This document shows, piece after piece, positions 47,335 to 56,492 of a DNA stretch of 64,000 nucleotides. Numbering within the stretch: the first letter of the stretch is position 1; each line of letters starts with the position of its first letter. Below the pieces are notes generated by a model. The model ran no database searches. It saw only the letters and a list, made by a program, of their open reading frames with translations, and was not told the DNA's origin. Source of the DNA: Pectinatus sp. (GTDB lineage Bacteria > Bacillota > Negativicutes > Selenomonadales > Selenomonadaceae); assembly GCA_020025135.1 (NCBI GenBank), contig JAHHSQ010000001.1:68802-132801 (forward strand), read 5' to 3'. The position numbers and the translations under genes are program-made.

Positions 47335-47557
47335 ACAGGCAATGACAGGGTTAGAAACAATCATAGAAGATTTGGAAAGTAGCGATTTGCCATTGAAACA
47401 AATTCTTAAAGAGTATAAACAAGGCGTGGAATTACTGCAATTTTGCGAAAATGAACTTTCAGAAGCAGAAAGAAGCGTTTGTGAGTTACAAGTTATTCAG
47501 GATGGAGCTATAGAAAAATTAGATATACAAGGTGAAAAAAATAAAAATGATAAATAA
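47315..47557 (+). CDS. xseB: Exodeoxyribonuclease VII small subunit
   Basis: 80 residues; FEQAMTGLETIIEDLESSDL and YKQGVELLQFCENELSEAE are the family signature. Overlaps xseA and ispA, suggesting coupled translation. Confidence 0.92.
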   Translation: MAKKTFEQAMTGLETIIEDLESSDLPLKQILKEYKQGVELLQFCENELSEAERSVCELQVIQDGAIEKLDIQGEKNKNDK

Positions 47558-48425
47558 TGATTTGCAAAGTAAACAGGCTTTTATCAATGCATCGCTCGCT
47601 GAGGTGTATAAAGCTGATACTGCCTTTAATGAGACCTTAGCAGAAGCGATGAATTACAGTCTTTTAGCTGGTGGAAAGCGTTTGCGCCCCATTCTTTTGA
47701 TGGCAACAGTCGATACCTTGGGCAAGAAGGGAGAATTGTACTGCGATGCGGCCTTGGCCTTGGAATTGATTCATACTTATTCCCTCATTCATGATGACCT
47801 CCCAGCTATGGATAATGATGATTATCGGCGGGGGCGTTTAACTAATCATAAGGTTTATGGTGCAGGCATGGCTATTTTAGCTGGTGACTCCCTTTTGACG
47901 ATGGCCTTTTCTTTGCTCAGCGATAGTAAAGAAATTCCCGAATCGAAAAAAGTAGCTCTCATCAGCGAACTAGCACAGGCTGCTGGCGCTGAAGGCATGG
48001 TTGGAGGACAGGCTTTAGACTTGCAATCAGAAAATAAGCGCATTGATTTTGCCACTTTGAAGAAACTACATGCGGCCAAAACAGGTTGCTTATTTAAGGC
48101 GGCAGTGCGCATGGGTGCCATTTTAGGCGATGCTAGTGAGAAAGAAATGCAAGCTCTTACAGATTATGCAGTTGGTTTTGGCTTGGCTTTCCAGATAACA
48201 GATGATATTCTCGATGTCGTGGGGGATGAAAGTAAAATTGGTAAACCGCAAGGTAGTGATATCCGCAATCATAAGTCCACGTATGTCTCGCTGTTATCGT
48301 TAGAAGAAGCACAGCGATTAGCTGATGAAGCGATAGGACAAGCACAGAGCGCTTTGGATATGTTTGGCGAAAAAGCCGCTTTATTAAGGCATATTATCGG
48401 TATGCTAAGTAAGAGAGAAAAATAG
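47547..48425 (+). CDS. ispA: Polyprenyl (farnesyl) diphosphate synthase
   Basis: Short-chain isoprenyl diphosphate synthase feeding undecaprenyl and quinone side chains. GGKRLRPIL, the first Asp-rich motif in HDDLPAMDNDDYRRG, and the second in QITDDILDVVGD. ATG 47547 (292 residues) overlaps xseB by 11 nt; GTG 47532 is an in-frame alternative. Confidence 0.92.
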   Translation: MINNDLQSKQAFINASLAEVYKADTAFNETLAEAMNYSLLAGGKRLRPILLMATVDTLGKKGELYCDAALALELIHTYSLIHDDLPAMDNDDYRRGRLTNHKVYGAGMAILAGDSLLTMAFSLLSDSKEIPESKKVALISELAQAAGAEGMVGGQALDLQSENKRIDFATLKKLHAAKTGCLFKAAVRMGAILGDASEKEMQALTDYAVGFGLAFQITDDILDVVGDESKIGKPQGSDIRNHKSTYVSLLSLEEAQRLADEAIGQAQSALDMFGEKAALLRHIIGMLSKREK

Positions 48426-48433
48426 GTGTTACA

Positions 48434-50326
48434 GTGAATATATTGCAGAATTTAAAATTACCAGCGGAGATAAAGACACTTTCCCCTAGTGCCTTGGCAC
48501 AATTAGGGCAAGAATTGAGAGATTATATCATCAGTGTTGTAGCGCAAAATGGCGGACATCTTTCTCCTAATTTGGGAGTTGTGGAATTGACTCTTGCTCT
48601 TTTTCGTGTCTTCGATTTTCCGCAAGATAAAATTGTTTGGGATGTTGGGCATCAGGCTTATGCCTATAAAATTTTGTCCGATAGAAAAGAAAAATTTACT
48701 ACTTTACGCCAAAAAGGTGGTATTTCTGGGTTCCCTAAAAGAAGTGAGAGCATTTATGACCACTTCGGTGTAGGGCATGCCAGTACATCCTTGTCGGCAG
48801 CCTTAGGAATGGCGATTGCTCGCGATTTAAACGGTGACGATTATAAAGTGATAGGTGTTATCGGCGATGGTTCTTTGACTGGTGGAGAAGCTTTTGAAGC
48901 CTTAAATAATATCGGTTCTTTGCAAAAAAATATTTTGGTCATTTTAAATGACAATGAGATGTCTATAGCTAAAAATGTTGGGGCGATTTCACAATATTTG
49001 GCGACAATCCGCACAATGCCTCGCTACAATCAATTGAAAAAAGATGTCGGCAAACTTTTAAATGCCGTTCCGCATTTTGGTGACCGCTTGTATAAAAAAG
49101 CAGAAAGCATTAAAACAAGCCTCAAAAACGCCATCAGTGAGGGCTGTATTTTTGAAGAGTTGGGTCTAAATTATATCGGCCCTTTAGACGGAAATGATTT
49201 GCCACAATTGATTGAAGTTTTAGAAAAAGTGAAATTGATGGAAGGCCCTATTCTCTTGCACGTTTGTACGCAAAAGGGGAAGGGATATTTGCCAGCTGAG
49301 CAAAAACCAGATTGTTTCCATGGCATTGGTAAATTTAACATTGCTGATGGTAGTAAAGTGGTGAGTGCAGACAATGTTCCCACTTATACTGCTGTTTTTG
49401 CCAAAACCTTGGAAAATTTGGCAGCAGAAGATGAAGATATAGTCGCCATTACGGCAGCTATGCCAGATGGCACTGGTTTAAAACAGTTTGCCAAACTTTA
49501 TCCGAAACGGTTTTTTGATGTCGGTATTGCTGAAGAACACGCTTTTACGATGGCTGCAGGTTTAGCTACGCAAGGAAAAAAACCGGTAGTAGCAGTTTAC
49601 TCCACTTTTGCGCAACGTGCTTACGACCAGATTTTGCATGACATCTGTTTGCAAAATTTGCCAGTGGTGATGTGTCTAGACCGAGGTGGTTTAGTAGGAG
49701 AAGATGGACCTACGCATCATGGGGTGTTTGACTACTCATTTTTGCGTAATATCCCTAATATTGTTTTATTGGCTCCGAAAGATGAAGATGAATTGCAGAT
49801 TATGTTACAATCCGCATTTACTTATGCTAGACCGGTAGCTATTCGTTATCCGCGGGGTAAGGCTTTAGGCGTGAAGCTAGAAAAAAGAGAAATACTTCCT
49901 TTGGGGCAGGCCGAATATCTGCGTCAGGGGGGCAATATCCTTATCTGGGCGATTGGTTCGATGGTGCGCATCGCTGAAATGGCAGCAGAAATTTTGGCAA
50001 AGGAAGGTATTTATTGTAGTGTGGTAAATGCTAGATTTGTCAAACCTTTAGATGAAAAATTGCTTTTAGAAACGGTGAAGAGAAGCAGGTGCCTAATCAC
50101 TTTGGAAGAGAATGTCCTCGCGGGTGGCTTCGGTTCTGCTATTTTGGAAACTTTGGTGCGACATCAGGCTCATCATTTGCCTATTTACTGCTATGGTATA
50201 CCAGATTGTTTTGTCGGTCACGGAAAAACAGAGGCTCTTTTAGAGGATTTGGCTTTAACAGCACCGCAAATTGCCGATAAAATAAGAAAAATTGCCTACA
50301 ATGGAAATGGCTTATTAGATAAATAG
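48434..50326 (+). CDS. dxs: 1-deoxy-D-xylulose-5-phosphate synthase
   Basis: First step of the MEP isoprenoid pathway. Thiamine-diphosphate motif GDGSLTGGEAFEALNN, GHASTSLSAALGMAIARD, and the pyrimidine domain with DRGGLVGEDGPTHHG. 630 residues from GTG 48434. Directly downstream of ispA, the condensing enzyme of the same route. Confidence 0.96.
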   Translation: MNILQNLKLPAEIKTLSPSALAQLGQELRDYIISVVAQNGGHLSPNLGVVELTLALFRVFDFPQDKIVWDVGHQAYAYKILSDRKEKFTTLRQKGGISGFPKRSESIYDHFGVGHASTSLSAALGMAIARDLNGDDYKVIGVIGDGSLTGGEAFEALNNIGSLQKNILVILNDNEMSIAKNVGAISQYLATIRTMPRYNQLKKDVGKLLNAVPHFGDRLYKKAESIKTSLKNAISEGCIFEELGLNYIGPLDGNDLPQLIEVLEKVKLMEGPILLHVCTQKGKGYLPAEQKPDCFHGIGKFNIADGSKVVSADNVPTYTAVFAKTLENLAAEDEDIVAITAAMPDGTGLKQFAKLYPKRFFDVGIAEEHAFTMAAGLATQGKKPVVAVYSTFAQRAYDQILHDICLQNLPVVMCLDRGGLVGEDGPTHHGVFDYSFLRNIPNIVLLAPKDEDELQIMLQSAFTYARPVAIRYPRGKALGVKLEKREILPLGQAEYLRQGGNILIWAIGSMVRIAEMAAEILAKEGIYCSVVNARFVKPLDEKLLLETVKRSRCLITLEENVLAGGFGSAILETLVRHQAHHLPIYCYGIPDCFVGHGKTEALLEDLALTAPQIADKIRKIAYNGNGLLDK

Positions 50327-50333
50327 TGAAAAA

Positions 50334-51131
50334 ATGAGTAAAGAAAGATTAGATAGTTTATTAACGATTAAACAATTAATGCCGAGCAGAGAAAGGGCAA
50401 AAGTGGCAATTAAGGCCGGTTTGGTTTTAGTTGATGGAAAAAAGATAGTAAAACCAAGTACTTTAGTTGATAGTGAAACGGAAATTCGCATTTTAGGCGA
50501 TAATATTGGTTATGTCAGCCGAGGCGGGTTGAAACTGGCGAAGGCTTTAGAAGTATTCCCGTTAGATTTACATGGCAAAGTTGGTCTTGATATTGGAGCT
50601 TCCACTGGCGGATTTACTGATTGTTCCTTGCAAAACGGGGCGAAAAAGATGTTTGCCGTTGATGTCGGTCATTCGCAGCTGGCAGAAAAGTTGCGACAGG
50701 ACAAGCGCGTAGTAAATATGGAGCGCACCAATATCCGTTATGTGACAGTTACAGATTTGGGAGAACAAGTTGACTTTATCACAATAGATGTAGCGTTTAT
50801 CTCTCTTGGTAAAGTTTTGCCGGTTATTAGACCTCTATTAAAACCGACAGGGTATATCGTTGCACTCATTAAACCGCAATTTGAAGCTGGTAAGGAATAT
50901 CTTAGTAAACGCGGAGTAGTGCGCGATGCCAAAGTGCATAAACAGGTTATCAAGTGCCTTTGTGCTTTCGCTGTGGAGTGCGGTTACGGAATTTTGGGGC
51001 TCGATTACTCACCAGTAAAAGGCCCTGAGGGAAATATAGAATATTTGCTTTTTTTAGGAATGAAGCGAGAAGCGACAATTCCTCTGCAGATAGATGAGCT
51101 TGTTCTGGCAGCCCATACTGCTTTAGCTTGA
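50334..51131 (+). CDS. tlyA: TlyA-type rRNA 2'-O-methyltransferase
   Basis: 265 residues: an N-terminal S4 RNA-binding domain (KERLDSLLTIKQL, then GLVLVDGKKI) and an FtsJ-like methyltransferase domain with LDIGASTGGFTDCSLQ. TlyA homologues 2'-O-methylate rRNA; some are annotated as hemolysins. Between dxs and nadK, the usual Firmicute neighbourhood. Confidence 0.9.
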   Translation: MSKERLDSLLTIKQLMPSRERAKVAIKAGLVLVDGKKIVKPSTLVDSETEIRILGDNIGYVSRGGLKLAKALEVFPLDLHGKVGLDIGASTGGFTDCSLQNGAKKMFAVDVGHSQLAEKLRQDKRVVNMERTNIRYVTVTDLGEQVDFITIDVAFISLGKVLPVIRPLLKPTGYIVALIKPQFEAGKEYLSKRGVVRDAKVHKQVIKCLCAFAVECGYGILGLDYSPVKGPEGNIEYLLFLGMKREATIPLQIDELVLAAHTALA

Positions 51132-51175
51132 CCCAATAATTTCATAAGCATGGCGATACGATAAGGGAGTGCAAA

Positions 51176-52024
51176 ATGAAAATAGGTATTTTCCCCAATG
51201 AAGGAAAGAAAGACAGTGTAAATATACTGGCCAAGATGGTTTCTTATTTTCAAAAAAGAAAAGTGGAGATATTTTTACCGCCACATTTAGCCAGCGAATA
51301 TGGCGGTAAACCATTTCAATTTTCCAATATAGAAAATTTACAAGAAAGTTTAGACTTGGCTATCAGTATTGGCGGTGATGGTACTTTGCTTGGCATTTCG
51401 CGAGAATTAGCGCCGCACGGCATACCTGTCTGTGGCGTTAATTTGGGTACTTTGGGTTTTTTAACGGATATCGAAATCAATGAATTAGAGGAACGTCTTG
51501 GCAATATTATTTCTGGACAGTATGTCATTGAACATCGCCTTATGTTAGCTGCTTATATCAAACAACAGGGTATGCGAAAATTGCTTGGTTACGCTCTTAA
51601 TGATGTCGTCGTTAAGGCTAATAATTTAAACATGGTTGGACTGGAATTAAAATTAAATTCCTATAAAATTGCCGATTATCGTGCTGATGGTCTCATCGTC
51701 GCCTCGCCGACAGGTTCTACGGCCTATTCTCTGTCAGCTGGTGGGCCGATAGTTAATCCAGAGGCTCAGGTCATTTTGTTGACTCCCATATGTCCGCACA
51801 CCTTTTATGTGCGTCCTATTGTGATAAATGGTACGGAGGAAGTTTTAATTCGCATTAAAGATACTCTGCATGAAAATTTTCTCACGCTAGATGGGGCCGT
51901 CAATTATTCAGTTAAGGCGGAAGACGTCATTTATATTAAAAAAGCTCCTTTTAGTGCTCAAATAGTGCGATTTACCGACAGAAATTATTATCAAGTGTTA
52001 GTCAAAAAATTATTGATAAATTAG
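51176..52024 (+). CDS. nadK: NAD kinase
   Basis: Phosphorylates NAD to NADP. SIGGDGTLLGISREL (GGDG motif), NLGTLGFLTDIE and SPTGSTAYSLSAGGP are intact. 282 residues. It follows tlyA by 44 nt. Confidence 0.94.
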   Translation: MKIGIFPNEGKKDSVNILAKMVSYFQKRKVEIFLPPHLASEYGGKPFQFSNIENLQESLDLAISIGGDGTLLGISRELAPHGIPVCGVNLGTLGFLTDIEINELEERLGNIISGQYVIEHRLMLAAYIKQQGMRKLLGYALNDVVVKANNLNMVGLELKLNSYKIADYRADGLIVASPTGSTAYSLSAGGPIVNPEAQVILLTPICPHTFYVRPIVINGTEEVLIRIKDTLHENFLTLDGAVNYSVKAEDVIYIKKAPFSAQIVRFTDRNYYQVLVKKLLIN

Positions 52025-52033
52025 GGGAACATT

Positions 52034-52591
52034 ATGCAGTGGATGAGCAATTCTTTGCAATTAAATAAGGCGCTGTTAAAAGCGGTTTTATCACAGGCTA
52101 AAACTATCGTCGATGCTACTTGTGGAAATGGGAATGACACATTCTTTTTAGCACAAAATATGGCAAGTGATGCCCATATATATGCTTTTGATATTCAAGA
52201 AGTGGCAATAGAGAATACTAAAGAATTGACACGAGAATATTCTGACCGCATCACTTATATCTGTGATTCACATCAAAATTTTGCCCAATATATTGCAGAT
52301 AAAATTGATATTGTTGTCTTTAATTTGGGTTATTTGCCGAAAGGGAATCACGCTTTAACAACTACGGCTGAGGTTACTTTGCCGACCTTAAAGAGTTTTT
52401 TGGAACATTTACAAGTGCAAGGGCATATATCGCTGGCCGTTTATAGCGGACATCCAGCTGGGTTAGAAGAAGAAAATGAATTGTATGCTTATGCAAAGAA
52501 ACTAGATAAGCGACGTTTTACAGTAGGGTGGTATAAGTTAGTTAATCATCCGCAAGCACCTAGTTTGTGTTGGATAGAAAAACAAAAATAA
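52034..52591 (+). CDS. mnmM: Class I SAM methyltransferase, MnmM (YtqB) type
   Basis: 185 residues. SAM-binding motif VDATCGNGNDTFFLAQ and NLGYLPKGNHALTTTAEVTL identify the YtqB/rRNA-methylase-like family, whose Bacillus member methylates the wobble-uridine nm5(s2)U34 of tRNA. Single domain, no membrane segment. 9 nt after nadK. Confidence 0.82.
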   Translation: MQWMSNSLQLNKALLKAVLSQAKTIVDATCGNGNDTFFLAQNMASDAHIYAFDIQEVAIENTKELTREYSDRITYICDSHQNFAQYIADKIDIVVFNLGYLPKGNHALTTTAEVTLPTLKSFLEHLQVQGHISLAVYSGHPAGLEEENELYAYAKKLDKRRFTVGWYKLVNHPQAPSLCWIEKQK

Positions 52592-52689
52592 GTGTTTTAT
52601 TATCTTTTATATCATCTATAGTGTAGTTTTTATCTATTCCATTATTTTTATTATTTTGATATTTTTGTAACTATTTACAAGAAATATGG

Positions 52690-52695
52690 TATAAT
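52690..52695 (+). promoter_or_regulatory. Extended -10 promoter upstream of argR
   Basis: TATAAT preceded by TGG (52687-52695); a weak TTGTAA lies 19 nt upstream. The 250-nt AT-rich leader before argR holds no other clear element. Confidence 0.5.
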
Positions 52696-52843
52696 TTAAG
52701 AGTAAAAGTGTATAATTATAATGAAAATGAATACTATATTAAGAATACCATATTAATTACATAGAGATACCAATAATAAAAGAAAGGGATTGTCCGATGC
52801 ACTGCTGGAAAATTATTCCTATTCGGGACAAAAGGTGAAGACT

Positions 52844-53299
52844 ATGAAATCATTTCGTCATGAAAAAATCAGAGATATTATCAAGAATAATGTCATTGAA
52901 ACGCAAGAAGAATTGACGGAGGCATTGCGCAACCACCAAATTTATGTGACGCAAGCAACCGTTTCGCGTGACATAAAAGAGATGAAATTGATTAAGTTAC
53001 CTACAGCAGATAATCGCTATCGCTATGCTAGTCCTATCGACAGAGACCTCTTGTATTCAAAAAATAATATGAGGCATATTTTTAGAGACAGTGTCTTGTC
53101 CGTTAAGAGCAGTCAAAATATCGTTGTCGTAAGGACATTGCCCGGAGCTGCGAATATCGTTGCTGCGACGATGGATTTTGAAGGTTGGGAAGAAATTTTG
53201 GGAACGGTAGCTGGAAATGATACCATATTGGTGGTGGTTAGCCCTGATGCTTCTATAGATGAAGTGGTCAATAGATTGGAAATGTTACGCAAGGTTTAA
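52844..53299 (+). CDS. argR: Arginine repressor ArgR/AhrC
   Basis: 151 residues: winged-helix N-terminus with TQATVSRDIKEMKLIKLP and a C-terminal arginine-binding trimerisation domain (VVRTLPGAANIV; GTVAGNDTILVVV). ATG 52844 has AAAGGTG upstream; the frame extends to TTG 52790 without similarity. Its usual neighbour recN follows. Confidence 0.93.
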   Translation: MKSFRHEKIRDIIKNNVIETQEELTEALRNHQIYVTQATVSRDIKEMKLIKLPTADNRYRYASPIDRDLLYSKNNMRHIFRDSVLSVKSSQNIVVVRTLPGAANIVAATMDFEGWEEILGTVAGNDTILVVVSPDASIDEVVNRLEMLRKV

Positions 53300-53328
53300 T
53301 CTTAATTGGTATTGGTAGAGGAATTTTT

Positions 53329-55023
53329 ATGTTAAAAACATTAACAGTATGGAACTTTGCTTTAATAGAACATGCTATTATTGATTTTACGGAAAAATTA
53401 AATATTTTTACAGGAGAAACTGGGGCAGGGAAATCAATTCTTATTGGCTCATTAGAATTACTTTTGGGAAAAAGGGCAAGTGCAGATTTTATCAGAACCG
53501 GAGCGGATTATTTGCGCGTAGAGGCGATATTTGATAGCCCATTAGATGGTCCAGTACATAGTTTTTTACGAGATAATGCCATTGTCGATGATTCGCCAGA
53601 AGTGATTGTCGTAAGGCAGGTTAATCGCAATGGCAAAAACATTATTCAAATAAATGGCTGTCACGTGACGTTGAATATTTTAAAGAGCTTGGGAGCTTTG
53701 TTATTTGATATTCACGGTCAGCATGATAATCAGTTGCTGCTCTCTACGGGGCAGCAACTAACTCTCTTAGATAATGCCATCGCTGAAAATGGTTTGGTGA
53801 GTGGGGAGTATAAAGAAGCATATGAAAAATATCTGTCCAGTCAAGAAAAGTTAAAATTGGCGTTAGCTAGTAGCAATAAACAGCGTTTAGAGATGTTAAA
53901 ATGGCAACGCGATGAAATTGAAAATGTCAATTTTAAAATTGAGGAATTCAATGCGCTGGAAGAACAGATAAAAAAAATGACTAATTTTGAAAAAATAGTC
54001 AAACATGTCAATAATATTGACCATTTGCTGACCAGTGAAGATGGCGTAGGTGTATTGTCAATGCTCACTCAGGTACAACATGATTTGGCAATTTTGACAG
54101 ATTACGACGAAGAGTTCCGTCCTTGGCAAGATAAAATTGAAGATATTTACTTGCAAGCAGAAGAATGTGCCGGTAATCTTCGCTCCTATATTGACCGCTT
54201 TGAATTTAATCCTACCGAATTAGATACTTTGTTGAGTCGTCGGCACAGCCTAGAGCGGTTGTGTCGCAAGTATGGTCCAACGCCAGAAGAAGTATTGTCT
54301 TATTACGGCAAAATAAGCGAGGAAATAGAGAATATCGAAAATTGTGATACGGTAATAGCCAATTTACAGCACGAAGTGGCGGAAAATAAACAAGTTTTAC
54401 AAAAAAAAGCTGAGAAATGGCGGATTTTGCGCACGGGCATGGCCAAGAAACTTTCGCAAAAAATTACCGCATATTTACAAGATTTGGGAATGAAGGAAGG
54501 ACAATTCTCTATCGAAGTTATTCCTTTAGATGAATTTACGCCAAGGGGTACGGAAAATGTGCAAATTATGTTTAGTGCCAATCGGGGGGAACCATTAAAG
54601 CCTTTGCAAAAAATTGCTTCTGGTGGTGAATTATCCCGTATTTCTTTGGCAGTAAAGACAGCTACTGCTTACACAGAACCAGTAGAAACGATGATTTTTG
54701 ATGAAATCGATACAGGTATTGGCGGTAAGACGGCGCAACGCGTAGCTGAGCGAATTGCCTCGATATCATTTTGTAAACAGGTTATTTGTATCACTCATTT
54801 ACCGCAAATAGCTGTGATGGCTGATAAGCAATTTTATATTGAAAAGATGGCGCGAGGCAGTCATACTACAACCAACATTCAAGTGCTAGCTGCTGGCGAA
54901 CAGTTGCACGAAATTGCTCGCATGGCTTCTGGCATTGATATTACAGCTGCCGCTTTAGAAAATGCAATGGAGATGTTAAATAGTGCTAAGGAGCGAAAAA
55001 GAGAATTGGCTGAAGAACCGTGA
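53329..55023 (+). CDS. recN: DNA repair protein RecN
   Basis: SMC-like ATPase of recombination repair. Walker A FTGETGAGKSILIGSLELL, a long coiled coil (about residues 165-375), ABC signature ASGGELSRISLAVK, Walker B MIFDEIDTGIGG and ITHLPQIAVMAD. 564 residues. Overlaps the nudix gene by 41 nt. Confidence 0.95.
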   Translation: MLKTLTVWNFALIEHAIIDFTEKLNIFTGETGAGKSILIGSLELLLGKRASADFIRTGADYLRVEAIFDSPLDGPVHSFLRDNAIVDDSPEVIVVRQVNRNGKNIIQINGCHVTLNILKSLGALLFDIHGQHDNQLLLSTGQQLTLLDNAIAENGLVSGEYKEAYEKYLSSQEKLKLALASSNKQRLEMLKWQRDEIENVNFKIEEFNALEEQIKKMTNFEKIVKHVNNIDHLLTSEDGVGVLSMLTQVQHDLAILTDYDEEFRPWQDKIEDIYLQAEECAGNLRSYIDRFEFNPTELDTLLSRRHSLERLCRKYGPTPEEVLSYYGKISEEIENIENCDTVIANLQHEVAENKQVLQKKAEKWRILRTGMAKKLSQKITAYLQDLGMKEGQFSIEVIPLDEFTPRGTENVQIMFSANRGEPLKPLQKIASGGELSRISLAVKTATAYTEPVETMIFDEIDTGIGGKTAQRVAERIASISFCKQVICITHLPQIAVMADKQFYIEKMARGSHTTTNIQVLAAGEQLHEIARMASGIDITAAALENAMEMLNSAKERKRELAEEP

Positions 55024-55570
55024 AATTGATGCCAACTTAGTAGAGAAAACTCTTTCTACTAAGCCGATTTATACAGGGCGGTTATTACACGTTTATGAAG
55101 ATAGGGTGCTACTACCTAACGGACGAGAAACGACGCGAGAGTGGATAAAACATCCAGGGGCAGCTGCCGTTATTCCCTATACGGATAAAGGAGAAATCAT
55201 TTTGGTGCGGCAGTACCGTTATCCGTTACAGCAAGTAACTTGGGAAATTCCAGCTGGCAAGTTGGATAAAGAGGGGGAAGACCCCCTAATGTGTGCAAAG
55301 CGCGAATTAGGGGAAGAAACTGGCTATATTGCGCAAAGATACACTAAACTATTTACCATGGCTACCACAGCCGGATTTTCCAATGAATACATTCATATTT
55401 ATTTGGCGGAGGGATTGGAAAGTGGCGTAAAACACCCTGATGAGGACGAATTTGTCGAAACTGTCGTCTTGCCACTGGAAAAAGCGTTAGAAATGATTTA
55501 TAATAATTCGATAATCGATGCTAAGACTATGGCAGCTATTTTACAGGTAGCTAAAATGAAGAGAAAATGA
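54983..55570 (+). CDS. nudF: ADP-ribose pyrophosphatase (Nudix)
   Basis: Hydrolyses ADP-ribose and similar nucleotides. EIPAGKLDKEGEDP and CAKRELGEETGY form the Nudix box, with one extra residue in its first loop compared with the usual GX5E spacing. 195 residues from GTG 54983, the only bacterial-type start available; the true start may be slightly different. Confidence 0.88.
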   Translation: MLRSEKENWLKNREIDANLVEKTLSTKPIYTGRLLHVYEDRVLLPNGRETTREWIKHPGAAAVIPYTDKGEIILVRQYRYPLQQVTWEIPAGKLDKEGEDPLMCAKRELGEETGYIAQRYTKLFTMATTAGFSNEYIHIYLAEGLESGVKHPDEDEFVETVVLPLEKALEMIYNNSIIDAKTMAAILQVAKMKRK

Positions 55571-55656
55571 TTTTCTTTATCCAGTTTTCGTTAGATAATT
55601 TAGGAAAGGGAAAGCTGTTGTTCAATTTATAGATGGTGAACAACAGTAGGAAAAAT

Positions 55657-56031
55657 ATGTTCGGTTTTGGAAAGGATATGATATTCTGCATACCGGGCTT
55701 GATTTTAGCCCTCAGCGTTCATGAATATGCACACGCTTTAGCAGCAGTAAAATGCGGTGATGAATCACCTCGGATGATGGGAAGATTGACCTTAAACCCC
55801 ATTCAGCACATTGACCCGTGGGGATTAATCGCCCTTTTCTTTTTTAAATTTGGTTGGGGCAGACCAGTACCGATAAACCCCAATAATTTTAACAATCCCA
55901 AGCGAGATGAAATTGTAGTCTCTTTAGCAGGACCGGTGGCTAATTTATTGTTGGCCATAGTTACCGGCTTAGTTTTGGGCATTGTCTATAAAGCAGGAAT
56001 GTGGACACCGGTAGTAAATGATATTCTTTAT
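55657..56031 (+). CDS. Site-2-type (M50B) membrane metalloprotease, exon 1
   Basis: Membrane protease of the S2P/M50 rhomboid-like group without PDZ domain. ALSVHEYAHALAAVKCGDE contains the zinc-binding HExxH, and PVPINPNNFNNPKRDEI with SLAGPVANLLLAI follows. The frame stops (TAA) right after DILY; the second catalytic half continues at 56493. Joined length 211 residues, normal for the family. ATG 55657 has TAGGA upstream; the frame extends to ATG 55633. Confidence 0.88.
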
Positions 56032-56492
56032 TAAAACCACAGTCGTTTCACGAGAAACGTATTGTTGGCACTTAGTAAGCGCATAGAGAAATTTGTGCGT
56101 AGACATAGAACTATATTCTATGCGACAAAGAAACTGAATTGCTGGAACGACGTAAAGCTAGTTATACTACAACGGGAAATTGCAAGATTTGGACGTGATA
56201 GTGGCGAAAGCAGAAAAAAATAACTAGATGGCATACGGTTAAAACCTAAATGCTTAAAAATTGTCAATCAGCAGCGAAGCTCCCATAGGGAGAACGTTCA
56301 ACGACTATTCCTCTTGAGGGAAGTAGGTACAAGCGTATCGAAGTGGTTTCGCCTAAGTCTTGTAAAAGATAAGGAGAAGATATAGTCTGTGCTTTAGTGA
56401 AAGCTAAAGAAGTTCATAAGAGAACTGCGCTGGATTAGCGAGCCAGTGTGAAAAACTTTCCGAGAACATTTGATATAATGTAGGAAGAACAG
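56032..56492 (+). ncRNA. Group I intron (subgroup IA-like) in the M50 protease gene, no ORF
   Basis: 461 nt after TTTAT, starting with an in-frame TAA. Guide GTAAGC at 56075-56080; a CGTTTC/GAAACG hairpin precedes it. Core: GAATTGCTGGAA, CAATCAGCAGC, GTTCAACGACTA (R, 56296-56307), P7.1 hairpin, AAGATATAGTCT (S, 56377-56388). The 3' part has TTAGCG...TGAA, an ACATT/AATGT hairpin, and ends GAACAG. Removal gives NDILY-LIIIYNINFALFNLLP in frame. Confidence 0.94.

Noticed and set aside
52690..52843. ARG boxes upstream of argR
   Set aside because: TGAATA-like pieces are present in AT-rich DNA, but no convincing paired 18-bp box; not called.
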